Shown here: positions 25,108 to 35,123 of the stretch, piece after piece | Layout: every line of letters starts with the position of its first letter | How positions within the stretch are numbered: position 1 is the first letter of the stretch | Assembly: GCA_024681475.1 (NCBI GenBank) | Contig: JAILAT010000037.1 | Location: forward strand, 1 to 64,000 | Length of the DNA stretch: 64,000 nt | From: Bacteroidales bacterium | GTDB taxonomy: Bacteria; Bacteroidota; Bacteroidia; Bacteroidales; P3 | Direction: 5' to 3' | The notes under the pieces: model-generated | Databases searched by the model: none | The model's input: only the letters and a program-made list of their open reading frames with translations | Told to the model about the DNA's origin: nothing | Program-made: the position numbers and the translations under genes

Positions 25108-26427
25108 TCAGCCCTTGACGGGATGGTCGGCGTGGAATTGTTCGAGACGCACCTTGAGGTCGGGGAACTGGTCGCGCTGCACAAGGGCTACACAGGCGCG
25201 GATGCCCTGACGGTGGCTGCCCGTGATGTCGAGAGAAATGGCGCTGATGCCATAACGAATCAGTTCGTTGAGCAGGTCGACACCGTTGAAGCCCGGGTAG
25301 CAGAAGGTGAAGTAGAAACCGTCGCCGATGGGGTCGCCCATATCTTTGTCGTAGACGATTTCGAATCCGTTCTGCACGAAGAGGTCCTTCATGATGTGTG
25401 CTTTCTCGCCATATTCTTTGATATCCTTCACAAAGTTGAAGGTGCCGTCGTTGGCGCCTTTCAGCATGGCCGCCATGGCATACTGCACCGAGTGGGCGGT
25501 GCCGGAGCTCAGGCAGTAGAGTGTGCCGAATATGAGGGCGCGGCCCAGCTGCGTCTGGCTGTAGTAGCGTGCCAAGTCGGGGCATTCTTTGTTGAAGAGC
25601 GCGGGGCTGCAGATCATCATGGCGATGCGCTCTCCGGCATAGCTGAACGATTTGGAACCGCTGATCATCAGCACGTAGTTGTCGGTGTATTTGGCCACCG
25701 TGGGCTGGAAAGGAGCCTGGCCGGGCACGGAGTAGTCTTTGCGGAAGTCCATGAGGAAGTAGGCGTCGTCCTCAAGAACCACCACGCCGTATTTGTTGGC
25801 CATTTCGCCGATGATGCGCAGCTCGTGGTCGGTGAAGCAGAACCATGCGGGGTTGTTGGGGCTGCTGTAGATAAGGCAAGCCACGTCGCCGTCGTGCAGT
25901 TCTTCTTCCAGTTTGTCGCGCAGCTTGTCGCCACGGTATTCATAGACGTCGAAAGTCTTCATGGGGATGCCCAGCACGCGGCACTGCTGTTTCTGCACGG
26001 GGAAGCCGGGGTCGATGAAGAGCACCTTGGTCTTTTTGGCGTCGTAGCGCGTGAGGGTCAGGAAGCTGGCGAAGCCGGCCTGCATGGAGCCCACGGTGGG
26101 GACGCAGCAGTCGGGTGTGACGTCGATGTCGAGGAAGTTCTTGACGAAGCGTGCTGCCTCGTGCTTGAAGTCGGCGGTGCCGTAGATCTCAGGATAGATC
26201 GATGCCACGCCGCTGCGCAGGGCTTCAATCTGAGCCTCCACGCCCACCTTCGGCGCCGGCAGTCCGGGGATGCCCATCTCCATCTTCACGAAGCGGATGC
26301 CGGTCTCGGACTCCACGTCCTGGATCATCTTGCGCATTTCGCGGATGCTGGCGGTGCCGGGGTTCTTGATTTTGTTTTGCGACGCGATTTTGTCGATCGT
26401 CTCTTTGCTTATGGGTATTTGGTTCAT
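25108..26427 (-). CDS. class I/II PLP aminotransferase
   Basis: A 439-residue pyridoxal-phosphate enzyme of fold type I. The PLP lysine is in MISGSKSFSYAGERIAMM (about residue 250); SSPNNPAWFCFTDHEL carries the Asn that contacts PLP, VVLEDDAYF the Asp, and GSHRQGIRACVAL holds the carboxylate-binding Arg. Family length is usual. The amino donor and acceptor cannot be settled from sequence; relatives in this phylum are annotated only as aminotransferases of amino-acid metabolism. PorD follows on the same strand upstream. Confidence 0.9.
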   Translation of the reverse strand: MNQIPISKETIDKIASQNKIKNPGTASIREMRKMIQDVESETGIRFVKMEMGIPGLPAPKVGVEAQIEALRSGVASIYPEIYGTADFKHEAARFVKNFLDIDVTPDCCVPTVGSMQAGFASFLTLTRYDAKKTKVLFIDPGFPVQKQQCRVLGIPMKTFDVYEYRGDKLRDKLEEELHDGDVACLIYSSPNNPAWFCFTDHELRIIGEMANKYGVVVLEDDAYFLMDFRKDYSVPGQAPFQPTVAKYTDNYVLMISGSKSFSYAGERIAMMICSPALFNKECPDLARYYSQTQLGRALIFGTLYCLSSGTAHSVQYAMAAMLKGANDGTFNFVKDIKEYGEKAHIMKDLFVQNGFEIVYDKDMGDPIGDGFYFTFCYPGFNGVDLLNELIRYGISAISLDITGSHRQGIRACVALVQRDQFPDLKVRLEQFHADHPVKG

Positions 26428-26475
26428 AATTATTTGTTTTGTATTAATATCTGTTTGTTGTCTTGGCTATTGCGT

Positions 26476-27405
26476 TCAGCGTATGTTCCAGTCCTTCATC
26501 TTGGCCACATTGATGGGCGACACCTCCTTGATGATGTCGTACACCTCTTTCTGCTCCTGCTGGGGGGCAGGGGTGAAGATGGAGATAATTTCGGTGATGT
26601 TCACATCGATGAATTGCGTGACCGACAGCACATTGGTGCGTGTTTTGTGCACCTGCTGTATGTATCGCAGTGACTGGATGATGTTCTGACGTGCCGTGGG
26701 CTGGTCTTTGGTCATCATGTCGAGCCCCAGACGATAATAGTAGTAGTACACGCTGTGCAGCGGCTCGTATGCCGAGTTGGTGTGGTTCTCCATGAACCAG
26801 TAGCGTGCCTTGGCGCCGTCGGTCGAGGAGTTCCAACCCTTGTAACCCGACGTGCTGGCGGTCTGCGCTATGGTGCGGGCCATCTCGTAGAAGTCCTGGC
26901 CACCGTTGGGGCCGAAGGAATCGAAGTACATGCCCAGCATGATGTAACAATAGTAGGCCAGCGTGGAGCTCAGGTTGTCGTAGAACGTGTTGGGGTCGAA
27001 GTCGAGCGACTGGCTCTCGTTGAAGGAGAACATGAAATTGTTGCTTTCCATGTAGTTGAACAGGCCCGAGGTGTAGTTGGAGTTGAACACGGGGCGGCGC
27101 AGCTGCACCTGTATCTGCCCTTTGAAGTCGGTGGCTGAGGTGCGTTCCGACAGTACGATGCTGATGGAGCAGTCCAGCCGCTCGTTCTGGTCGAATTCGA
27201 GGTTCGTCCAGCGGCGGCCGTTCACAAAGTCTTCTATCGAGCGCTTCATGGTCTCGAAGATTTTTGTGTCGGCGGTCTCGTAGCTTTGGGTGGTACTTTG
27301 CAGCTTTTGGTAGTTGATGGAGACGGTACTACGAAATTCTTGCGCAGTGGACACTGCACACAATAACGTAAAAGCCAGTGCGATAATAACTTTTTTCAGC
27401 TTCAT
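26476..27405 (-). CDS. porD: DUF4835 protein, type IX secretion component PorD
   Basis: A 309-residue exported protein with signal peptide (cleavage near VSTAQE) and the DUF4835 sequence pattern: FRSTVSINYQKLQ, RWTNLEFDQNERLDCSI, a run of tyrosines around YYYYYRLGLDMM, and VAKMKDWN near the C-terminus. PorD of Porphyromonas gingivalis is a periplasmic/outer-membrane part of the type IX secretion and gliding machinery. The ATG at 27405 places the signal peptide at the N-terminus. A TAnnTTTG-type -7 element (TACCTTTG) on the minus strand lies at 27424-27431. Confidence 0.85.
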   Translation of the reverse strand: MKLKKVIIALAFTLLCAVSTAQEFRSTVSINYQKLQSTTQSYETADTKIFETMKRSIEDFVNGRRWTNLEFDQNERLDCSISIVLSERTSATDFKGQIQVQLRRPVFNSNYTSGLFNYMESNNFMFSFNESQSLDFDPNTFYDNLSSTLAYYCYIMLGMYFDSFGPNGGQDFYEMARTIAQTASTSGYKGWNSSTDGAKARYWFMENHTNSAYEPLHSVYYYYYRLGLDMMTKDQPTARQNIIQSLRYIQQVHKTRTNVLSVTQFIDVNITEIISIFTPAPQQEQKEVYDIIKEVSPINVAKMKDWNIR

Positions 27406-27423
27406 GACGTACTTTTCATTTTG

Positions 27424-27431
27424 CAAAGGTA
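27424..27431 (-). promoter_or_regulatory. candidate -7 element of porD
   Basis: TACCTTTG on the minus strand (CAAAGGTA on the plus) matches TAnnTTTG, 19 nt before the porD start codon. A matching -33 TTTG is not evident. Confidence 0.4.
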
Positions 27432-27498
27432 CGATTTTTTTTCAATATGGCGACATATTTGTTCCGCAACAATGGCAAAAAGGGTCCTGGCTCGATGC

Positions 27499-29223
27499 TC
27501 AGTAGCGAATGATAGCCTTGGTTTTGGCATAGTGTATCTGCAATTCGTTGTTTTCAAGTGTATAAATGTCGATATTGTCGAAAATCACGGTTGCCTTGTC
27601 GGTCTTGTACACCAGCAATTCTTTGGTGTGTTGCTTGCACCATGTCTCAAGGTCGGCATCGCCGATACTGCCGCATTTTTCAAACCATGTGTCAAGCAGT
27701 TCCTTGCTTGTTACAGTGATGTCGGGGGCTATATTTAGCACCTCCGGTGTATCCCAAAAAGTCAACTCTTCAAATTCTATGGATTTGGCACCACTGAGGT
27801 CTATTTTTTCATCCACAGTTGACCAGTAGAGACTAATTGGTAAGGTGACAACTTCTTCTATATCATAACCATATTCCTCTCTGAATTCCCAGTAGTATGC
27901 TTTGGCGAATTGGCAGGTGGGCTCGGAGAGCGAGACGGCGAAGTCGTCGGCACAGTTTACACCCAGCTCATAATCGAGCATGGGGGCTTTCTCTGACGAG
28001 AAATAGTCGAGAGATTGGTATATTTTGCGGAATTCGGCCTTGTGCGCCGTGTCGGCAATGTCGGCTTTCGTAATCAGTAGCGTGCCGTCGGGCTTCAGAC
28101 GGTCCACTTTGGCGGCGATGGTGCGTATGCGGTGTATCTGTGACCTGTCGGACATCCTTTCGGGCGTCAGTGGCGGAATGGCCACAATGACGAGCAGCAG
28201 TGTGGCTGCCAGCGCGGTAAGCAGGTAGTAGCCTCTGCGGTTGGGCACCAGGAACAGCAGCACGTAGAGCGTCATCAGCCCGCCGCAGAACACCAGCCAG
28301 TAGCGTGTGGGGGTGAGGCCATAGTCCGACAGGCGGCGCGCCACGCCGACCCAGAAGAGCACTATCAGCGGCAGTGCAATGAGGCTGAAAAACCTGTAGT
28401 ACCAGCCAAAAGGCCGTTTTTCCATCGTCAGCTGCGAGAGCTGCATCAGCATGGCCAACAGGCAGAAGACGGATATCATGATGGCCACCGAGCCGTTGGG
28501 CAGCGTCCTGGTGATGAGGATCTTGGCGGCGTAGATGTAGAGCACCAGGGTGTAGATAAGCAGGGCGGGGGAAACGACCCAGTTGACCAGCGCGCTACCC
28601 AGTTTGTTCATGGCAAACTTGTTGTTTCTGTCGTCGAACGTGATGAACAGGATGGGCGCTACCAGTACAAACAGCACTGTGGCCACTTGGCCGTAGTATT
28701 CGGATTTGATGTCGAACAGCAATTCGATGCTCAGTAGTATCAGAGCGAAGAGCAGGAATGCTACCCCTGAGAAAAAGAGGGCGATGGCAAGTGAGCGTGT
28801 CATGTCGATCGTGCCGGCGGAAAAGGTGTCGTTGTGGGTTGTAAACCGTCGCAGCAACATCCACAGCGGCACAATGCCCAGCATGACAATGGAATAGGAG
28901 GGATCATCGGACCATTGCTTGATGAAGGGCATGAGCAGAGCGGCAAAAAAGAACGCCAGCGGCAGCCAGTAGGCCACCCTCCAGCCCATGCCACGCTGCT
29001 GATATTGGCTCAGCGTGTAGGTTATCACGAAACATAGCGGCGTGAGGTAGAGCGGCAAAGAAAGCAGGTTGTTGAGTATTTCCGAACTGCTCTCGGTAAT
29101 TATGCCAAAAAGGATCGCTGTGGTGTAGAGCAGTATGACGATCTCGGCAGGGTGGTTTTTGATGGTCTGCCACACCCCTATGGCAAAGCGGTTTATGTTT
29201 TCCGAAATTTTGTTTTTTTTCAT
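27499..29223 (-). CDS. DUF4153 multi-pass membrane protein
   Basis: A 574-residue inner-membrane protein with about twelve hydrophobic segments in its first 400 residues, followed by a soluble acidic C-terminal domain of about 170 residues. The pattern, with ISIELLFDIKSEYYGQV and the LIYTLVLYIYAAKIL segments, fits the DUF4153 family, whose function is unknown. The ATG at 29223 (MKKNKISENINRF) is chosen; the open frame upstream has no family character. CAAAGGTA at 29323-29330, TACCTTTG on the minus strand, fits a -7 element 100 nt upstream. Confidence 0.85.
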   Translation of the reverse strand: MKKNKISENINRFAIGVWQTIKNHPAEIVILLYTTAILFGIITESSSEILNNLLSLPLYLTPLCFVITYTLSQYQQRGMGWRVAYWLPLAFFFAALLMPFIKQWSDDPSYSIVMLGIVPLWMLLRRFTTHNDTFSAGTIDMTRSLAIALFFSGVAFLLFALILLSIELLFDIKSEYYGQVATVLFVLVAPILFITFDDRNNKFAMNKLGSALVNWVVSPALLIYTLVLYIYAAKILITRTLPNGSVAIMISVFCLLAMLMQLSQLTMEKRPFGWYYRFFSLIALPLIVLFWVGVARRLSDYGLTPTRYWLVFCGGLMTLYVLLFLVPNRRGYYLLTALAATLLLVIVAIPPLTPERMSDRSQIHRIRTIAAKVDRLKPDGTLLITKADIADTAHKAEFRKIYQSLDYFSSEKAPMLDYELGVNCADDFAVSLSEPTCQFAKAYYWEFREEYGYDIEEVVTLPISLYWSTVDEKIDLSGAKSIEFEELTFWDTPEVLNIAPDITVTSKELLDTWFEKCGSIGDADLETWCKQHTKELLVYKTDKATVIFDNIDIYTLENNELQIHYAKTKAIIRY

Positions 29224-29437
29224 GGTTCGATGGTATTGGATGGTTATGTTTTTTGCATAAAATATTGTCATTCTGACTGTTGGCAGAATGGGGAAGGAGG
29301 CGTTCATTTCACATTGACACTGCAAAGGTACGACTTTTTCCGCATTCGCATGCCGTTAGCACAAAAAAAATATCAACCTACCATTCAGCACCTTAGCGAG
29401 GTGGCGATATTTTTCCACAAATTGTTGAAAAGAATAA

Positions 29438-31468
<2,031 letters not shown>

Positions 31469-31488
31469 ACCAATAAAACATAACTATT

Positions 31489-32238
31489 ATGGACAAAAGG
31501 AATCTATTGCTGATAAGCAACTCTACCATGCGCGGCGAGGCTTACCTCGGATGGTGCAAGGTTATGATTGCCGACTTCTGCCGTCGGCATGATGTGAAAA
31601 AGGTGCTCTTTGTGCCCTACGCCGGCGTGAGCCTGGCCGAAGGGGGACTCGCCAAGAGCTACGACGCATACGAAAAAAAGGTGGCGGCAGTATACGCTGA
31701 ATTTGGCGTGAAGCTCACCAGTGTGCACCACAAGGCTCTGCCCATCAACGCGCTGTATGACACCGACTGCGTGGCTGTCGGCGGCGGCAACACCTTCCAC
31801 CTTGTCCGCGAACTGCAGCGCACAGGCCTCATGCAGGCCATCCGTCAACGCGCTTTCGACGGTATGCCCTATATGGGCTGGAGCGCTGGCAGCAACGTCG
31901 CTGGCCCCACGCTCTGCACCACCAACGACATGCCCATCGTCATGCCCGCCTCGTTCGACTGCATGGGTATCGTGCCCTTCCAGATCAACCCGCACTACAC
32001 CGACTTCTTCGACCCCAAGCACGGCGGCGAAACCCGCGACGACCGTCTGAAAGAGTATATTATGGTGAATCCCAAGGCTACCGTCGCTGCCATCCGCGAA
32101 GCTACGGCACTGCTGCTCGAAGACGGCAAGCTGAAACTCATCGGCAAGCCCAACAAGATGAAGGTCTTCAAGACCAAGATGGAGAACACCAAAGAGTACG
32201 GCCTCCGAAGTAATATCGATTTCCTGCTGAAGGCATAA
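31489..32238 (+). CDS. pepE: dipeptidase E, alpha-aspartyl dipeptidase
   Basis: A 249-residue serine peptidase of family S51 that splits N-terminal Asp-X dipeptides. The nucleophile Ser lies in MGWSAGSNVAGPT (about residue 131), within the G-W-S-A-G-S motif, and FQINPHYTDF supplies the His; the early segment LLLISNSTMRGEAYLG is typical. It follows gyrB by 20 nt on the same strand and ends at a terminator, so it may be read from the gyrB promoter. Confidence 0.93.
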   Translation: MDKRNLLLISNSTMRGEAYLGWCKVMIADFCRRHDVKKVLFVPYAGVSLAEGGLAKSYDAYEKKVAAVYAEFGVKLTSVHHKALPINALYDTDCVAVGGGNTFHLVRELQRTGLMQAIRQRAFDGMPYMGWSAGSNVAGPTLCTTNDMPIVMPASFDCMGIVPFQINPHYTDFFDPKHGGETRDDRLKEYIMVNPKATVAAIREATALLLEDGKLKLIGKPNKMKVFKTKMENTKEYGLRSNIDFLLKA

Positions 32239-32247
32239 GTAACAAAT

Positions 32248-32272
32248 GGGGCACAATGGTGCCCCTTTTTTT
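32248..32272 (+). terminator. Rho-independent terminator after pepE
   Basis: A 7-bp GC stem (GGGGCAC with GTGCCCC) around a 4-nt loop followed by seven T, nine bases after the pepE stop codon. Confidence 0.9.
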
Positions 32273-32274
32273 GA

Positions 32275-32457
32275 GGTCATGGACGGGCCAACTGCTTCAC
32301 CTCCTTTACCAAGCCCGGAGGCACCTTCATAGAGGCCTGCTCCCGAGGCAAACTGCCCATCCTCTCCCCATGGTGCAATCGTACCACAACCCAGCCCATC
32401 ACCAGAGCCGAGTGCCTGGCACTCAATGCAATGACCGAAAAGATAACAAAAGCCTAG
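32275..32457 (+). pseudogene. possible 3' remnant of an unknown gene
   Basis: A 60-codon frame from just after the pepE terminator to a TAG at 32455 reads as compositionally protein-like (for example NCFTSFTKPGGTFIEAC) but has no ATG until ten codons from its end, and TGA closes it directly upstream. It could be the tail of a lost gene. I do not recognise the family, and chance cannot be excluded. Confidence 0.3.
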
Positions 32458-32481
32458 GTTGTGAAACTTGGGAGCACTCTG

Positions 32482-32940
32482 CTATTTTATGCGTTGGTTC
32501 TGCTCTATCTGGGATAGTAAGCTGATGATGGGAAGCATGAAGAAAAGCATATATCCAAATACACTACCGCTGATGATGGCGGTTGTATCGCTATTAGCCA
32601 ACAGACCCAGTAGCATCGTGAATCCTGCCAGAATTGTTACTGCGAGGGAAAATTTATACCAGGAATTTTTTCCCGAAGGCTTGTCTGTCTCGATTGTTTC
32701 CGATGAGGGGATGTGACGCTTGAGCTCTTCAAAGTCTTCATCCGAAATCTCGATGGGTATGAACCGGTAGCGTTTTTCTTCCTCGTCCTTTTCAGGATAG
32801 TCTTCCTTCTTGCCGCCTTTGGGCTGATACTCGATTTCTCCAAGCCCCAGTTGTTTCAGGACACTGTTTTTTTCTTGCTCATATCTTTCTCGCTCGTGGG
32901 CTATCTGCTCGTTGATGTAGTTCTGTGCTTTTTCGTTCAT
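32482..32940 (-). CDS. small two-helix membrane protein, unknown function
   Basis: A 152-residue protein. The first 95 residues are highly charged and partly coiled (IAHERERYEQEKNSVLKQL, then an acidic/basic stretch), followed by two membrane helices (VTILAGFTMLLGLLA and GSVFGYMLFFMLPIISLL). I do not recognise the family. The ATG at 32940 (MNEKAQ) is preferred; ten lysine-rich codons upstream are open. A predicted promoter at 33179-33210 on the minus strand would give it a leader of about 230 nt that folds into the long inverted repeat listed at 32989-33156. Confidence 0.65.
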   Translation of the reverse strand: MNEKAQNYINEQIAHERERYEQEKNSVLKQLGLGEIEYQPKGGKKEDYPEKDEEEKRYRFIPIEISDEDFEELKRHIPSSETIETDKPSGKNSWYKFSLAVTILAGFTMLLGLLANSDTTAIISGSVFGYMLFFMLPIISLLSQIEQNQRIK

Positions 32941-32988
32941 GATTGTCCTTTTTTTCTTTTTCTTCTGCACCTCGAAGAAAGCATATAA

Positions 32989-33156
32989 AAAGAAGCGTGG
33001 TGCTGATATGCCCTTCTTGATTGGAGGTTGTGAGAGGAACCTGAAGTTGAGAAGTTGTAATCAGTCCACGCCATAGAGCATGAACCGTTACACTCTTTCT
33101 GCAACTTCATTGAAACTCTCACATTTCCAATCACAGAATAAGCATAACGCTTCTTT
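32989..33156. repeat. long imperfect inverted repeat in a 360-nt intergenic gap
   Basis: The gap 32941-33300 has no convincing gene. Its centre is an imperfect palindrome: matching blocks on the two arms, outside to inside, are AAAGAAGCGT (32989-32998 with 33147-33156), GATTGGA..TGTGAGAG (33019-33036 with 33116-33132) and TGAAGTTG (33042-33049 with 33102-33109), with a central loop of about 50 nt. The arms may extend outward in weaker form to 32963 and 33180. It lies within the predicted leader of the minus-strand membrane-protein gene. It could be a folded regulatory RNA, or a decayed miniature element with terminal inverted repeats. Confidence 0.65.
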
Positions 33157-33178
33157 GATTTCCTTCTGAAATCAATTG

Positions 33179-33210
33179 CAAAAATACATACTTTTTGCAA
33201 CGTGGACAAA
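33179..33210 (-). promoter_or_regulatory. Bacteroidota-type promoter, minus strand
   Basis: On the minus strand, TTTG (33210-33207) is followed after 20 nt by TATTTTTG (33186-33179), matching TTTG-N19-21-TAnnTTTG. It points toward the gene at 32482-32940 and is back to back with the nfo promoter. Confidence 0.6.
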
Positions 33211-33215
33211 TTTTT

Positions 33216-33246
33216 TTTGCCATTCCGCCGAAAGTTCGTATTTTTG
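33216..33246 (+). promoter_or_regulatory. Bacteroidota-type promoter of nfo
   Basis: TTTG (33216-33219), 19 nt, TATTTTTG (33239-33246): an exact match to the Bacteroides housekeeping promoter, about 55 nt before the nfo start codon. It is divergent from the minus-strand promoter, with only five bases between their -33 boxes. Confidence 0.65.
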
Positions 33247-33300
33247 CATACGAATTAGTAAACAGGAATCAAGGGCCATTAACGTTATATTTAAACAACT

Positions 33301-34149
33301 ATGACAAAATACATTGGAGCTCATGTGAGCGCATCGGGTGGCGTGTGCAACGCCATTTTGAATGCCGAGGCTATCGGTGCCGACGCTTTTGCATTGTTTA
33401 CACGCAACCAGCGCAGTTGGGTGAGCAAACCGCTGGACCCCAACGATGTGGAGGCGTTCAAATTGTTGCTGCACGAGCGTGGCTTCAGTGCCGACCATGT
33501 GTTGCCGCACGACAGTTATCTTATCAATCTCGGCTCGCCCGACGAGGAGACGCTGCAGAAGAGCCGCGCCGCATTCCTCGACGAGATGCAGCGAGCGCAG
33601 CAGCTGGGGCTGAAGCTGATGAATTTTCATCCTGGTAGCCACCTCAACAAGGTTAGCGAAGAGGAGTGTCTGGACCAGATAGCTCGCGAAGTCAACTGGG
33701 CACTCAGCAGGACGGAGGGCGTGACGGCTGTCATCGAGAACACTGCAGGCCAAGGCACCAACCTGGGATGGCGTTTCGAGCACATCTCCCGCATCATCGA
33801 GGGGGTGGAGGATAAGAGTCGAGTGGGCGTCTGCATCGACACCTGCCATACGCTAGCTGCCGGCTACGACCTGACCACCGAGATGGGCTACAATTTCTGT
33901 TTCGATGACTTCGACCGCATTGTGGGATTCAAGTACTTGCGAGCCATACATCTGAACGACAGCAAGAAAGGCGCCGGCAGCCATGTCGACCGCCACGAAA
34001 GTCTTGGCATGGGCATGATGGGCAAAGAATTCTTCACCCGTTTCATGCGCGACGCGCGTTTCGACAACATGCCTATCATTCTCGAGACTCCCGACCCGAC
34101 ACGATGGGCCGAGGAGATAGCGTGGCTGCGCCAGTTGGAACGCAGCTAA
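33301..34149 (+). CDS. nfo: endonuclease IV (AP endonuclease)
   Basis: A 282-residue base-excision repair enzyme that cuts the backbone 5' of abasic sites, using three zinc ions. Signatures are [11 protein letters not shown] at the N-terminus, LMNFHPGSH (about residue 103), [13 protein letters not shown] (about 145), [16 protein letters not shown] (about 178), [21 protein letters not shown] (about 217) and PIILETPDP near the end. All metal-binding His, Glu and Asp motifs are present. It is a single gene with its own promoter and terminator. Confidence 0.97.
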   Translation: MTKYIGAHVSASGGVCNAILNAEAIGADAFALFTRNQRSWVSKPLDPNDVEAFKLLLHERGFSADHVLPHDSYLINLGSPDEETLQKSRAAFLDEMQRAQQLGLKLMNFHPGSHLNKVSEEECLDQIAREVNWALSRTEGVTAVIENTAGQGTNLGWRFEHISRIIEGVEDKSRVGVCIDTCHTLAAGYDLTTEMGYNFCFDDFDRIVGFKYLRAIHLNDSKKGAGSHVDRHESLGMGMMGKEFFTRFMRDARFDNMPIILETPDPTRWAEEIAWLRQLERS

Positions 34150-34159
34150 ACAAAAACAT

Positions 34160-34195
34160 AAGGAGGCGCTTCCCACGGAAAGCGCCTCCTTTTTT
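34160..34195 (+). terminator. terminator between nfo and the lipid kinase
   Basis: A 12-bp stem AAGGAGGCGCTT/AAGCGCCTCCTT around a short loop, followed by a T tract, ten bases after the nfo stop. Convergent genes meet here, and it may serve both. Confidence 0.85.
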
Positions 34196-34210
34196 GTCTC
34201 TGTCCAAGGG

Positions 34211-35119
34211 TTAGGGAACCAGCACTTTGAGCGACTTGTTGGAATTCTTGAAGTGCAGCTCTTTGCCGATGAACTCGCCTTCGCCGTCGATGTTGACCCA
34301 CTCTTCTTCGTTGTTGTACACCGTCACCTCGCGGGCTTTGTACATCTCCACATGTTGCGACAGCTCGAAGTGGTTCAGATAGAGCAACGGCGCCGTCATG
34401 GGCAGGTGTATCAGCGGTATTTTGTCGACGATGCAGATGTCTATCAGGCCGTCGTCCAGTTTGGCCAGTGGCGCAATGGCTGTGTTGAAGCCGAACTGGT
34501 TGGAGTTAGCAAAACTGATGAACCATGCTTTGCGCTCCACCTCGCGGTCGTCGATCTTCATTTTGTAGGTCTGCTCTTTGTAGGTGGGGTAGTCGTTCAG
34601 TATTATGCGGGCATAAGCCTGAAGGCCACGCAGTTTGGCATCCTGCATACGTCGTGCCACCAGTGCGTCGAAGCCGACGCCGGCGATGCTGGCGATGATG
34701 TGGCTGTGGCTCTCTCCGTCTTTCTCGGGGTTGTTGGACACTGTGATGGTGTCGATGGTGGCGACGTTGTATTTGTTCAGTATCTCTACGGCGTGGCTGG
34801 GCGTCAGCGGGATGTGCAGATTGCGTGCCAGTCCGTTGCCGCTGCCGCAGGGTATGATGCCCATGGCGACGTCGGTGCCCGACAGGCTGGTGGCGACGTC
34901 GTTCACGCTGCCGTCGCCGCCCACAGCGACGATGGCGTCGAAGCATCCCTGCTCCACGGCTTCACGAGCCAGCTGTTTGCCGTGGTGGCTGAATTCGGTG
35001 TAGCGAACGGAATAGTCGAGTGCCCTGTGGTCCAGATATTTTTCTATGACGTTCTCGATATTCTTCTGCTTGCCGATGCCCGACACGGGGTTGACGATGA
35101 AAAGGATGCTGTGTTTCAT
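34211..35119 (-). CDS. diacylglycerol kinase-family lipid kinase
   Basis: A 302-residue kinase of the DagK/YegS family, which phosphorylates diacylglycerol or related lipids. The nucleotide loop VGGDGSVNDVATSL is at about residue 65, and ILFIVNPVSGIGKQKN begins the protein. Conserved GIIPCGSGNGLARNL and the C-terminal WVNIDGEGEFIG segment are present. It starts four bases after the stop of the alkaline-phosphatase-fold membrane enzyme, which suggests it recycles the lipid product of that enzyme. Confidence 0.9.
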   Translation of the reverse strand: MKHSILFIVNPVSGIGKQKNIENVIEKYLDHRALDYSVRYTEFSHHGKQLAREAVEQGCFDAIVAVGGDGSVNDVATSLSGTDVAMGIIPCGSGNGLARNLHIPLTPSHAVEILNKYNVATIDTITVSNNPEKDGESHSHIIASIAGVGFDALVARRMQDAKLRGLQAYARIILNDYPTYKEQTYKMKIDDREVERKAWFISFANSNQFGFNTAIAPLAKLDDGLIDICIVDKIPLIHLPMTAPLLYLNHFELSQHVEMYKAREVTVYNNEEEWVNIDGEGEFIGKELHFKNSNKSLKVLVP

Positions 35120-35123
35120 GGTG

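Noticed and set aside
25123-26673. 516-codon plus-strand frame across the aminotransferase gene
   Set aside because: Same antisense effect; product rich in Val/His/Gly with no domain, and it crosses the intergenic gap into porD.
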